Below the pieces are notes generated by a model. That model was not told where the DNA came from. It ran no database searches and saw nothing but the letters and a program-made list of their open reading frames with translations. Positions 34,060 through 45,008 of a stretch of DNA of 64,000 nucleotides are shown here, in pieces (position 1 is the first letter of the stretch; each line of letters begins with the position of its first letter). The stretch is from the NCBI GenBank assembly GCA_950295325.1, contig OX485805.1, positions 19,641,501 through 19,705,500 on the forward strand. The letters are read 5' to 3'. The stretch is from Polytrichum commune. Its lineage: Eukaryota > Streptophyta > Polytrichopsida > Polytrichales > Polytrichaceae. A program made the position numbers and the translations under genes.

Positions 34060-35470
34060 AAAGTACTTCTTCTAAAAAAAAGTGTAGAATAATACCGAAA
34101 CCCCTATTTCATGACTTACTTTCAAGAAATAGCCATAAAAAAAATAAAGCCCACAGTTGTGGCATAGATATTAAATTAGTCAACAATAAATTTTAATACT
34201 TGAAAGAAAGTTGTGAAATAGGAGTTTTGGTACCTAAACCTCTAATCCATAACATTCTTTCAAGAAATACACATGGAAGAAATTGAGGACATTGGTTGTA
34301 CGGTCAAAATAAATTGGTGAAGGACAAAAACGTTTTTTCCAAAGTAAGTTGTGAAATAAGGATTTCGGTACCGAAATCCCTATTCCACAACTTTCTTTCA
34401 AGCATGAACATGGAAAAAAAATGAGAACACTGGCTATGGCGTCAACATGATATTATTGAATAACAACTATATTGTTTAAAGGAAAGTTGTGAATTAAGGG
34501 TTTCGGTACCGAAACCCCTATTACACAACTTCATTTAAAGAATAAACATGGAAAAGAAATGAGGACACCGGCAATGGGGTCAATATTAAATTATTTATTG
34601 AGAAGTATATTCTTGAAAGAAAATTGTGGAATAAGGGTTTCGGTAGCGAAACCCTTATTCCATAATTTTCTTTTAAGAATGAACATGAAAAAAAATAAGG
34701 ACACTAACTATCACGTCAACATGAAATTATTTACTGAGACGCATATGTTTGAAGAATAGTTGTGGAATAAGGGTTTCGGTACCGAAACCCCTATTCCACA
34801 ACTTTCTTTCAAGAAAAAAATTCTTCTTCATCAATTTTATGTTGATACCATAGCGGCTAACCTCATTATTTTTCATGGTTGTTTCTTCCAAAAAAATCAT
34901 GGAATAAGGGTTTCGGTACCGAAATCCCTATTCTACAACTTTTTTGGAAGAAATAAACAAGAAAGAAAACAAGAAAAGGGTTTGTGTCGTCGACATGAAA
35001 TTGTTGAATGAGACGTGCATTGTTTTGAAGGAAAGATTTGGATTAAGGGTTTCGGTACCAAAACCCTATTCCACAATTTGTTTTTAAGAAATAAACATGG
35101 AAAAAAATGAGGACAACGACTATGGCATGAACATAAAATTGGTAAATGATAAGTGTTTTTTAAAAATAAAGGTTTGAAATAAAGGTTTCGGTACCGAAAC
35201 CCTTATTCCACAACTTTCTTTGAAGAAATAACTAAAGAAGAAAATAAGGACAGCGGCTATGACATGAACATAAAATTGGTGAATGATAAGTGTTTTTCTT
35301 AAAAAAAAAGCTTCGAATAAAGGTTCCGGTACTGAAACCCTTATTTTACAACTTTCTTTGAAGAAATAATCAAAGAAGAAAATAAGGACAACGGCTATGA
35401 CATGAACATAAAATTGACGAATAAGAATGTTTTTTTAAAAGAAAGGTTTAGAAACCTATTCCAAAAAAAT
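34060..35470. repeat. Palindromic tandem array, ten units of about 137 bp
   Basis: GGTACC (or a one-base variant) recurs at 34091, 34229, 34367, 34505, 34642, 34778, 34915, 35054, 35190 and 35328, a spacing of 136-139 bp. Each is the centre of an inverted repeat with arms of about 25 bases, roughly gttgtggaataagggtttcg and its inverse. The best unit (centre 34778) has a single mismatch between arms. Between palindromes lies a conserved spacer with aataaacatggaaaaaaatg and aggaca(c/a)(t/c)ggctatg. The last unit near 35440 has lost its centre. The unit at 34367 carries matching changes in both arms (ggattt / aaatcc), so symmetry is kept. Short frames across it are incidental. It could be a satellite, a transposon subterminal array or a source of hairpin RNA. 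Confidence 0.92.
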
Positions 35471-35552
35471 TTATCAAAGCATTTTCAGTAATTATAACCA
35501 CTAAAATATGAAAAACACTTATAGATAGAATGAAAAAAAGACTTACATATTG

Positions 35553-35909
35553 TCATGAAAAAGGTTCTGATGATGGTGTTGCTAACTCCACGTTCATGCC
35601 AACCGTCGCTTCATCATCGCTATCGGACGTTCTATACACACTGGCGAATGTGGGTGGTTTATTCGCCGCTTGATGAAGGACCTCGTTTGCCATAGCAAAT
35701 GCGCTGGCCATTGTTCTTCTGCTTTGTTTTCTCCATTGGGCCTCTACTTGGAGCGTTCGTCTCCCTTTGTATTTCGTGTACCTCCTACGCACAACCCTCA
35801 TGAAATGGTTTTTTTTCTCCTGACCGTTCCAAAACGTTCCATTTCCCTTAAAGATTATGGCCAAAAAAATGTCTATTTTTTTAATCGAATCGGAAAAAAA
35901 ATCCCCCAC
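35553..35909 (-). CDS. Hypothetical ORF beside the palindromic array
   Basis: An open minus-strand frame of 118 codons. The N-terminal third is hydrophobic and Lys/Phe-rich. The middle is very basic (VRRRYTKYKGRRTLQVEAQW then RKQSRRTMASAF) and the C-terminus acidic and Ser/Thr-rich (YRTSDSDDEATVG). Codon use is better in the second half, from about VVRRRYTKYKG on, so the real coding part may start as an exon there. It ends about 85 bp from the tandem array, which lies downstream of it. No family is recognised. It may be the tail of a degraded transposon protein. Confidence 0.35.
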   Translation of the reverse strand: MGDFFSDSIKKIDIFLAIIFKGNGTFWNGQEKKNHFMRVVRRRYTKYKGRRTLQVEAQWRKQSRRTMASAFAMANEVLHQAANKPPTFASVYRTSDSDDEATVGMNVELATPSSEPFS

Positions 35910-36048
35910 GCGAATGGATCGAAATGGAAAAAATCCATGGGAAATATATTAAAATAGAAAAACTCCCCACAAATAGTTATTTCAAAATGGGGGAAAATCT
36001 CTTCTGATTTTTAGGATTAAGGTTTGCATGTTGCCTTATCACATTGCT

Positions 36049-36478
36049 CTAGACGTAGTAGCCACTAATCTGCATACAACATTTTTTATTGACAATATTC
36101 CCATTTTTTATGTGGTTTTCTGTTTTCAAATACCTTACAATCAAATTTTGCGTAAGAAATACAATTTCTATGGTTAGGTACTTTAGAAGTTCAGGAGGTG
36201 ATATCAATTGGAAAATTGCCTCATCTATACATAAAACCTTACCGATGCATTGTAAATGGAAGTACATTCTCCTTCTTGTTCTGCGTCAGACATATCGTTG
36301 GCAGTGTTGCTCACTCGTTTTGTCATCGTCAATTCCAAAAATGAAGGGTTGTTTGCTATCTTGCGTTTCGATTTCAACATTCTCATTTTTTTCTATTGCA
36401 GGAAATTCTAATACGTATGCAATGTCTTCAATGTCACATAAACTGACCCTATCCATTTGTCGTTATATTTTGGCCAAT
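36049..36478 (-). pseudogene. Possible coding remnant, unknown
   Basis: A minus-strand frame starting near 36450 reads DIEDIAYVLEFPAIEKNENV and KQPFIFGIDDDKTSEQHCQR, meets a stop near 36287, and continues with YFHLQCIGKVLCIDEAIFQL to 36049. The opposite strand is also open over 36089-36514, so which one was coding, if either, cannot be decided. The minus frame is richer in acidic residues and looks more protein-like. No homology is recognised. Confidence 0.25.
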
Positions 36479-36493
36479 TTATCATTCCATGGA

Positions 36494-36998
36494 AGTAGAC
36501 CTATTGATTGTTGATAGCAGTGATGATGAGTCTAAAGTAGTGAAGCCAAGCGATGCACAAAAATATGCTAAAGATGTTTTGAATTTTATGGCTAGCCAAG
36601 GTTCTTAGATTTTCAACACTCTGGAGTTGTTAGGAATGGAAAAAATCCATGACAAACTCATTAGAATTGGTGTTGCACATTTAACATCAACAAAACAATG
36701 TGACATTAGAAGTTTCTTTGTCTCTAGTGAGAGGTCTATACCTGATCTCAATGACACATTATGATGTGCTCTTGTTATTATTCACAATTTTGAATTAGAT
36801 TTTACATTCAAAAACATTGAAGTCTCATATTTGTTATTTTCTTTTTTACATTGTAATTTTATTTTGATTTTCTACCTATTTTTTTGATAATATCACATTA
36901 TGCACAAATCTTCAAAATGTGACATTATCAAATATGTCACACCTTGTTTATATCACTCTTTTTGGTGAAATGAATGGTGTGACATTATCAAGGTTAGA
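36494..36998 (+). mobile_element. Tigger-like element copy 3, 5'-truncated
   Basis: From catggaagtagaccta onward the sequence matches the last about 90 codons and the 3' end of Tigger copy 1 (6655-7151). The frame carries a stop (TAG at about 36607, in GS..IFNT) and substitutions such as DSSDDESKVVKPSDAQ. The right terminal repeat is recognisable (gtgacattatcaaggttaga) but its last bases are altered and no flanking TA pair can be assigned. Everything upstream in the element is missing, so it is a dead fragment. Confidence 0.85.
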
Positions 36999-37014
36999 TT
37001 ATAATTGTTGTCCA

Positions 37015-37245
37015 CCACATTGATGATCTTTTGCTAGTCATTTGAGGATAGGAAAATGCTATTGTTTCCTTCTCATGGGAGTTGAAGAGCCTGATGGTAC
37101 ATGGGGATCTATTGCAACTAGCTTTGTCGGATCCCATGTGCTCCCTTGAAGAGAAACTTGCGAACTACATAATTGCAAGGAGGTTGCAACGGTGGAGCCA
37201 TAGCCAAAAGGATGTTGAGAACAACTACATGGGTTACATTTCATA
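37015..37245 (+). pseudogene. Short protein-coding remnant, unknown
   Basis: A plus-strand frame without ATG reads WELKSLMVHGDLLQLALSDP, then SLEEKLANYIIARRLQRWSH, then a stop (about 37242-37244). Composition and length suggest a real exon or transposon protein fragment. It starts directly after the truncated Tigger copy, which may have inserted beside it. No family is recognised. Confidence 0.35.
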
Positions 37246-37249
37246 GTTT

Positions 37250-40195
37250 AGATTAGGAATACTACTCCGAAGAGAAAAACATAGTGGGAGCATTGAGCCC
37301 TTGTTCAGTGGCTTACCTACTTCTTAAGGTCATGATGGTACAGTTTGGAAGCCAAAACCCTGCACAAAATCCTAACCTCAAGAACCATGTACAAAAAGGA
37401 TTTGAGAAAAATAACGATATATTTGTACACAAACTTTTCAACGGCTAAATTATAATTGTAGGTGATGCGATTTTGTAAATCAAGAAGATTTCTTTTATGG
37501 TCAAACAATTAGCCACATTTATCTTTAAAACTCCAACACATGGTAAATTGAGCAATCAACCTCAATCAAACCACTAAAAGCCTAAGAAACTCCAACACAT
37601 GCATATGGGGCCTTGAAACCTAATCAAACCTCTATATGACCACATAATGAGCCACATTGGCATGTGAAACTCCAACACGTGCACAAGCATGATCTAGAGC
37701 CCACATCAGCCCTGTAAATGGCAATTTAGGCCCACAATAGACCTCATATTGACAATTGTAACTCCAGATACTGAACATGTGTAGAAGGGGTCATGTCATT
37801 CATGAGAGAAAATTTGGGAACTATCTGAATCTTAGAAAAGATGAATAATTTATTTATAATAAAGGCCATGAAATCAAGATCCTTTGAATAGCTAAGTGGG
37901 GCACAATAAGGCAAAGCACATTATTTATAATTTTCTATGCTTTGCCTACCCTGTCGCCTGATCTTTTTCCTTACACTTTAAATGGTTTACCACCATCTAT
38001 AATGCAAAACTATGGTTGGCTTGAGGTTGCATGGCCACATATATGCTCTTCCCCGATGCCCCTGGCCTCCCACAATCCCCCAACCTCCACACAAATGTCC
38101 AAAGCAGGTGCACCTAAACAACACCATACCTAGTACAACACTCCGGGGAGCAAGCATGGTCAAGTATACGAAAATAAAATGCTCAGGTATACTAAAACCA
38201 TAAAGTTTTTGGTCAAACACCTAAAAGTAATAGCAAAGTTTTGTTTAAATTGGAATTATTGTCATGGCGACCTTGATTGTAGTGTTATATACTCAAATCT
38301 AGAATATCAAGATGAGATCTTCAAAACTTATCGTTGAAAGTAATGCTAAAAAACAAATGGTTAAATATGGTTTTGGATGTAAATTCCATGAGCTTAAATA
38401 TTTTGAAGTTGGATTTTTTTTCATATTCTTTGTATTCATTATAAACTTGAGGGCAACATTACAAAAATTTGTAGAAAATTAATTTAATGTAATTTTATCA
38501 TATTTAAATAAATTTTAGACAATTACTTGTTCAATATCACCTACTTGCACACTACTTGCACCATCTTCTAAAACACGTGAACTTTTCTTGAAATATTTTT
38601 TGCCAACATAAATTTCGTGGCTTTGTAGATCAATGTGTTTTTTAAATGTTTATGATATTTTCTTGAAAAAAAAACTCAAAGTTAGTATGTATTTTTTAAT
38701 CACTTTCACTTAAACCTATACAAGGTACTAGAGTTGTGTACTTGATTGTGCTTGCACCCTCCACACAACAAACCTCCTCTACAAGACTTCAATAGGGCAT
38801 CACAAAACAACAATTGCAAAGATTGTAAATGCAAGGAACCTTACCTAGTTCTGCTACCCATAATGAAACACAAATGCATAGAGAATGCACATATTTGGAA
38901 CTACCCTAGTTCCATTTGATAGGCCATCCCTAATATTTGCATTGTTCCATTTAAAATGACTACGTCTTTTGCAAATTGTAGGTTGGCTAAAAAATCATGA
39001 GTTCTAAGTTTTAAACGCTCTTGGCAGAGATCCTTGCATATCACCAAATGCCCTAGTGTCCATGCAGTTAAAGCCCCCAAGTTGCAACTTTGCATAAACC
39101 ACATTCCAAGCAAACAATATAGTGTAGTGTCAACCTCGTGAGGCAAACACCCTTAGAGCAAACTATGTTCACAATCAAGTTGGTGATAATAACCACCAAT
39201 GCGGAGTGAGTGCAGCAACGCTTTGCATTGGTGGTGGAGAGCAATGCAATGACAGATGGAGTGGTCAATGAGGGTTTGGGGTTTGGAGGAGGGAAGGTTC
39301 CTTCAACACCCACCATGTGGTGTGCAGGAGGTTCCATCATTGTGGATGGGATGTCACTATGGGGACCCAACCTTCCCCACTTGGAGACATGTGGTGGTGA
39401 CAAACACTATGGGAGGCTCCAATGGGTCATGGCCCCATTGTGTATGGAAATTTTTTAATTTTCCTCTTGCTTTTATATTGTTTGCAAGCATGCCAAGTAG
39501 GGGGCGAAAGTTGGCGACAAATTGCTAGTTTAAAAAATGTTGACCACTAGGTGACATACTTCGTCTCGACTGTGTCTAGATTGCACCACCGATTCAGACC
39601 ATGTTAAAAACTTCTTAAAAAAAATGATGTTGACCAAAGAACACTACCCAAACTTTGGTTTTTGATGGTTTTTGGTGGTGTTTTGATAATGCAACACATA
39701 GCGAATGCGTAAATTTCATCAAGAGAAAATGGAGAATAAGAAAAACTAAGAGAATAATACATGCATACTTTATAGGTAGTGTAACGTATATGTTTTTACT
39801 TGACCCTAACATGCCTACCATGAATCCTAGGGGCACTTTAGATGGGGATCCGTGGTCTAAGAACATAGGGACCTATTTGAAGTAATTGGATGCAAATCAA
39901 ACCCTTGAACAAGACCCCCCATTGGACCCTACCTTCCAAAAGAATTCTCCAAAACATGAAACTTTCCTTCGAGCTTCATTTCTTGGTTTAAATCATTAGT
40001 GTTTTCCTTCAAAATGATGCCATGTAGGAGACACCTCACTTTGCCTCTTCGTACTCTTGGATCGTGATCTAAAGACCTTCCAACTAATTTACACCTCTTG
40101 GCCAATAGAATTGCTCCATTTTGTTGGACCCTCCCCTTGAACCCATCGAAGTTAAAGCGACCGTGAGCGTAAAAGCCAAGGTTTATGCCATTTGC
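37250..40195. other. Gene-poor region left of MITE K
   Basis: No gene is supported. A minus-strand frame at about 39929-40195 (continuing into the MITE as far as 40261) has NFDGFKGRVQQNGAILLAKR and HDPRVRRGKVRCLLHGIILK and looks protein-like, possibly a transposon remnant. Other frames at 37987-38220 and 39068-39458 are open on both strands and unconvincing. Confidence 0.35.
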
Positions 40196-40198
40196 TAA

Positions 40199-40728
40199 GG
40201 GCTTGTTTAGACTTGGGGCCAGGGCCAATATGAATGAAGGCCAATATGTCCCATGTGGCATGCAAATGGGCCCCCAAGGCCATTAATAAGAAAGTAACCT
40301 AACTCCATTCATTGCTTTCATGTGTAAACCTATTTAGGTGGGGTTGGGGCCATTTGGAGGCTGCAATTTTGAGAGGGTTATTCACCTCAATACATGTACT
40401 CATGAACTATTCTATGAATAATGATTAAAGTATAATAAATTTAGAATTTCTCCCCTCCTATTCAATGCTCAAAGAATAAACTACTACAAGGAAATAAAAG
40501 ATCTGACAATGGCCTCAACTAGAGGGAAAGAGTCCACAAGGTTGGGAGCTCTCTTTTCCAAGGCTTGAGGCCATTGTGATGATGAATAAAATAATTTATT
40601 TGTTTATTTGGTCCCAACTCATGATGTAAACTTGAAGAGGCGAGTCCCAGCCTCTCTACCAATGAGAGGAGTGGATTTCTTGCACCCCGGCCCATTTTTG
40701 AGCCCTGACTCCAAGTCTAAACCCGCCC
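40199..40728. mobile_element. MITE family K, copy 1 (upstream of small gene)
   Basis: A 530-bp element flanked by TAA (40196-40198 and 40729-40731). The left end gggcttgtttagacttgggg is the inverse, with few mismatches, of the right end ctccaagtctaaacccgccc. It is nearly identical over its length to 52583-53092. TAA duplication and size point to the PIF/Harbinger (Tourist) type. It has no coding capacity. It ends about 275 bp before the ATG of the small gene at 41003 and may form part of its upstream region. Confidence 0.87.
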
Positions 40729-40766
40729 TAAGATACGGATATTTACTCAACGGAGCAGATGTCTGC

Positions 40767-40795
40767 CACGTGGATCTTAGAGAGTGGCCCACGTG
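40767..40795 (+). promoter_or_regulatory. Two G-box cores (CACGTG)
   Basis: CACGTG occurs at 40767-40772 (in gccacgtgga) and 40790-40795 (in cccacgtgct), 23 bp apart start to start, about 210-235 bp upstream of the ATG at 41003. In plants this core, with these flanks, is bound by bZIP and bHLH factors in light, circadian and ABA responses. Paired G-boxes close to a start favour real promoter function. Binding is inferred. Confidence 0.6.
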
Positions 40796-41002
40796 CTGCA
40801 ATCACTGCCCTTCTTCCCCCTGCTGCACGTCTGGAGCTCGTCCACGCATTCCTTCACTGCCGTAGCCATTTCGAAATTTCTCAACGATTTCGAAGAAGAA
40901 GAAGGAGAAGAGCAGCTCGGTACAACGGTGTTCAAGTTACTCCAGCTGAGTTAATTTGATAGAGCGAGTTTACTTCGTGCCAAAGCTTAATTTGCTGCAA
41001 GA

Positions 41003-42298
41003 ATGGCCACTACTGGGGCGACCACCACTGAGGGGTCATCGAGCCCCATGAAGGAGGAAACATTCAAAGCAATCGAGCCTACGCAGGTATTAAAAGACAT
41101 TCAATGCTACGAAGATTACAACTTTGTGCAGAGGTTAGGTTTGAATGTTCATTCTGAGTCAATTGTGCACTTGGAACCTTTTTAATTGGAGACAATGAGG
41201 GTATTCCTTTCTGTGAGTGCACATGACACGTGGGGAGTGGCTGGTAAGAACATATGATGATGTCACTTTGTTGGGTTAAGTGCAAGGGTAATGTTTTGTG
41301 CCAAGCAATTAAGGTTGGCACATTACAATCGCATATGGTTTCTTGTGGAGAATTTATGTTTGGACTGTTTCCCTATGTTTGCGAATGCCGTGGCGGATGT
41401 TAAAGGAGGATGCATAATAGGGTTATGTTGGGAAAACCTTGAACTGCAAAATTTGAAGAAATGTGTGTGTGTGTGTTTGGTCGTCTTCTGGGTGCTCTTA
41501 ACCTTATTCTCTGAATTGATTTTGCTAATGACAGGTGGCGATGTTACTGTGTTCGGCCATTCTTTTGTGTCAAGCAGCTAGTATTGGCACATAAATTGCA
41601 CGTGTTTTCTTGTGGAGAATCTTTGTTTGGACTGTACTACCATGTTTGTGAATGCTATGAAGTATGTTAAAGGAGGATGCAGAATGGGGTTATATTTGGC
41701 CAAACCCTGTACTGCAAAAATGTGGATGTGTGATGTGTGATGTGTGAGTGAGTGAGAGTGTGTGTGTGTGTGTGTTCATCTTCTGGGTTGTGTAAACCTT
41801 TTGTTCTGGATTGCATTTTTTTACAACAGGTGATGATGTTACAGTATTAGGTTAAGTGCAAGGGTCATTTGTTTGTGACAAGCAAATAATCTTGGCACAT
41901 AAAATCGCACCTTGTTCTTGTGAAAAGTATGTGTTTCGACTGTCACCCTATGTTGGAGAATACTGTGAAGGATGTCAAATGGTGATGTATAATTGGGCTA
42001 TGCTGGGGCAAAATCCTGTACTGCAAAATATGAAGAAAAGATGAATAAGTTGTGTGTGTTTTCATCTTCTGGGTGGTGTAAATGCTTGCTGCATCATCGT
42101 TGTGTGAAAAAAGACTCAGGTAATGATCATTGTTTTTGGAAGCAGAGTGCAGATGATTCCACAGAATCCCACGGCAGAAGGCCAGATTTGACGGCCAACA
42201 CAGAGGTTAAGGCTCCGGGGGTTTTCCAGCGCGCAGTAGAAGAAGTGCAAGCTATTGCAGCGAACATTTGGGAGTCAATTGTTCCTTCAAAAAAGTAA
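41003..42298 (+). CDS. Small two-exon gene, unknown conserved-looking protein
   Basis: Exon 1 is 41003-41086 (MATTGATTTEGSSSPMKEET, then FKAIEPTQ) with donor CAG|GTATTA. Exon 2 is 42146-42298, preceded by ttttggaagcag, and reads SADDSTESHGRRPDLTANTE, then VKAPGVFQRAVEEVQAIAAN, then IWESIVPSKK and TAA. Both are phase 0, giving about 78 residues. I chose this model because the two exons share coding character and the leader before the ATG is rich in gaagaag. Small proteins with a VKAP..F.RA.EE..A pattern near the C-terminus are, from memory, found across land plants without known function; that assignment is weak. There is no signal peptide or membrane helix, and the C-terminal helix is amphipathic. 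Extra exons inside the 1-kb intron cannot be excluded. Confidence 0.5.
41250..42125 (+). repeat. Triplicated segment of about 290 bp inside an intron
   Basis: Three diverged tandem units start near 41250, 41533 and 41829. Each has in order: gatgatgtyac, ggttaagtgcaagggt or a variant, ttggcacat, cttgtg(g/a)a(g/a)a, a tttg/tttcgactgt block, aaaggaggatgca, ctgcaaaat, gtgtgtg and catcttctgggt. The unit ends in an acag-like acceptor motif, so each copy could act as an alternative 3' splice site region. It lies in the intron of the small gene 41003-42298. Confidence 0.7.
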
Positions 42299-43248
42299 TT
42301 TCCTTGCGGCAAGTATATATGGGGCATGGAATAACCTCCATGAAACCTCGAATTTGATAGGTATTGTATTGCACTGTAAGAAATGGAACTGTAATCATTC
42401 ATGTATACATTGTCATATATTCTAAGCAACTCAAGAGTTTTGGATTCCATTCTTCACACATTTGAGGTTCATCTGATTTCTGGGATTATTTGTCAAGGGA
42501 AATCCAGTTAACCTGAGCTCCAGGGTGATCATCCTGCTCATTCATAAATGTCTATGTAAAGAAGCTGAAGAATGCACAAGGATGGGATTGTCAACATCCC
42601 AGTGTTATATTTTGTTCTCCTTAATCCCTTCACCACCATCCATGTTTGTCATAGTGGCCCCTGAACTTCATAGTTTGGCAGCAGTATCATGTATGTTGAA
42701 GATTTAAATGTTTGAATACCAGTTGTTTTGTGTATCCTATAATAGAAATATTCTTTAATTCAACTGGACCTTTTGGTCAGGTGTTGGCTATTTTGCATAC
42801 AACACTTTCCATGTCTGGTAATGAGTTTTGGCCTTCAATGAATGTTCTTCGTTCAAACCTCCACACCAACTTCAAGCATGCACCAAATTCTCAAACGATA
42901 GCCCTGACAATCTTTGCTATTTTGACTGAGATGCTTATTAGTGAGTTTCTGTGGAGGCCACTTGTCCACTAGATTCTAGATAATAGTGGGTTGGAGGTGT
43001 TGCTTGTACTTAAGCATTAGCCACCATCCAACCACATTTTGGCGGTCCGATAGAATGTGGAGGGCCATAGATATTGGATGTTAGATTTTCGTGCGTGCAC
43101 TAAAGAATCCTTAAACTTCAAGTGCCTATCATTGAAGGATTAAGACCAGTTGAACACTCAAGAGAACTAATATTGGTTTAGGGCTTCATCTAGTAACCGG
43201 AAGGAGGAGGTTAGTAGGTGGGCCCAGATTTGAGAAGATGGGAGTAAC
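42299..43248. other. 3' flank of the small gene with a MITE remnant
   Basis: The first part should be the 3' untranslated region of the small gene. At 42759-42980 the words tttaattcaactgg, ttttggtcaggtgttggcta and aaacctccacaccaacttc match family A MITEs (7268-7620 and 13943-14288), but the right arm is lost. Nothing else is recognised. Confidence 0.5.
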
Positions 43249-43250
43249 TA

Positions 43251-43621
43251 CACTAAATATGATATTTAATGTCATATGGTATTTTTTGTCACTATGACAA
43301 TATCTTTTGGATGACACTTTTTATGAATAGGTGAACAAATATTGTCATGGATGATAGATGACTTCATCCATTGGCCAAAACCCTACTTTCTCTTGTCAAC
43401 ACCTTGTGATGAAATATTGTCATGGATGATTGAAATTTGGATGGAAAGTCACTTGGTAAGTGAGTAATTGCAACATTGTAACTTTATAATCTCCCAAAAA
43501 ATTTACAAAGTATGACAATTAATTTTGGGTTAACATTAGTGTTGGTGACACTACACTGCGGTTTACAATTAGTATCGAGCAAGACAATTAGAATTGGTGA
43601 CACTAAATATCATATTTAGTG
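43251..43621. mobile_element. MITE family C, copy 1
   Basis: A 371-bp element flanked by TA (43249-43250 and 43622-43623). Ends read inward: CACTAAATATGATATTTA on the left and CACTAAATATGATATTTAG on the right. It is closely similar to 45860-46231 over the full length. TA duplication plus CACTAAA ends suggest a Tc1/mariner-pogo (Stowaway-like) source. Non-coding. Confidence 0.82.
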
Positions 43622-43623
43622 TA

Positions 43624-45006
43624 GTTTGTACATACGCTACCCCATCAGGTTCCCTCTACATTTGGGTGGGTTTCTTCTTATTCACATTAGAATTTGGTGG
43701 GCAAGCGGTCTACACGAAAGCATACCCTTAGAATTCATGATAAGTTGTGTTTGACATCTGACTACTCAGTTGTGGGAATCATTGTAAAAGACCAAGAACC
43801 AATAGATAGGCACAACTGAGCTCGCACTACTTGATTATTTAAGCGATCCATAATATTTATACCAAAGTATAAATGTCAATACACCCCTCATCATTAATTG
43901 AGTTTTGGAAAACATAACTTGAGATTGAGGCCACTTCACACACAAGACTGAGAGCCTATGACCATTACACTTCAATCACTCTCATTGGTGGAAAAGGCGG
44001 AGCCAGTCCAAGTTCACTTCACACTACGCTTGAGGGACCAACGGAGATATGTGAATGCAAGATGGATGTAAAGTCTACAAGGATTCCTGCATGGCATTGA
44101 ATGAATCATGTTTCACGGTCACTTGGAGGCAGGCCTAACACAAAACTAGGAGACCATGACACTCCGAACACTCACAACCGTTGATTTATTCTATTTTATC
44201 ATGGTTGAGGAGCCGTATGAATAGGAATTCATTGAAATAGCATTCGGTTGAGGGCCCGGTCACATATGACTTCGCACTACACTTGAGGGTTTGTGACCAC
44301 ACTACATGATTTTGGAGGTGTGTTGGGATGGCCTTTGGACACTTTCTTTTGGGCTCTCACAATTTCTTGGTCACGGCTCGTGGCTCATGTGTGAAGTGGC
44401 CCTGAGAATTGCAGATAAAGTGTGTCTTGGAAGGGTGGCTATGAAGCATTGAACACTGAGAGCCTAGAGGTAACATGCAAAGTTAGTGTATATATGATAT
44501 ATATGTGAAAAGTACTTATGCTTATATTAGTATAATAATGTGCATAATGTATTGAGTAATTGATGGATACTTATATATTGCAAGTTAAGTTGAACTCAAG
44601 GAGTTGAATATGCACATTCTCAGACTTAAACAAGAGAAGACTTCTTGTTTGATTGGGGGCATAAATTAAGCAACTTGCAATAATTTTGGTGAGGAAAATG
44701 GGTTAAGCAACTACATCACTTCGTCAATTTTTTGCGTATGGAAACCAGTGTTCTAGAAAAATAAAATGTGTCATTTTTAATTTCTTAGAACTACAGTAGC
44801 TAGACAACCTGTGGCAAGCATGTAATCACATTTGAAGGTGAGAAATGATCTTGTAGAAGTATTTATGACATGACAATTGGCAAGTGGTCATTATATCATC
44901 TTTCACTCTCATTAAAACTTGAGGAAATGATGACAATGACAATTGGCCACCGATCTGTGATTTAAGATCACTGAGTTATCCCCTAGTCCACTTTGACTTA
45001 ATGAAC
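43624..45006. other. Non-coding stretch between MITEs
   Basis: No frame or motif could be supported. The words cacacaagactgagagcc (about 43940), cacaaaactaggagaccat and cacttgaggg recur loosely between 43900 and 44300, hinting at an old internal duplication. No gene is called. Confidence 0.35.
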
Positions 45007-45008
45007 TA

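Noticed and set aside
34559-35011. Two adjacent plus-strand ORFs across the palindromic array
   Set aside because: They are readings of the tandem unit and show the same repeated peptide; no independent coding signal.
34060-35470. CRISPR-like array
   Set aside because: Spacers are themselves conserved, repeats are too long and palindromic, and the genome is a plant's.
36089-36514. 141-codon plus-strand ORF
   Set aside because: Composition rich in Ser, Phe and Ile typical of antisense or non-coding reading; the opposite strand looks slightly more protein-like, and neither is convincing.
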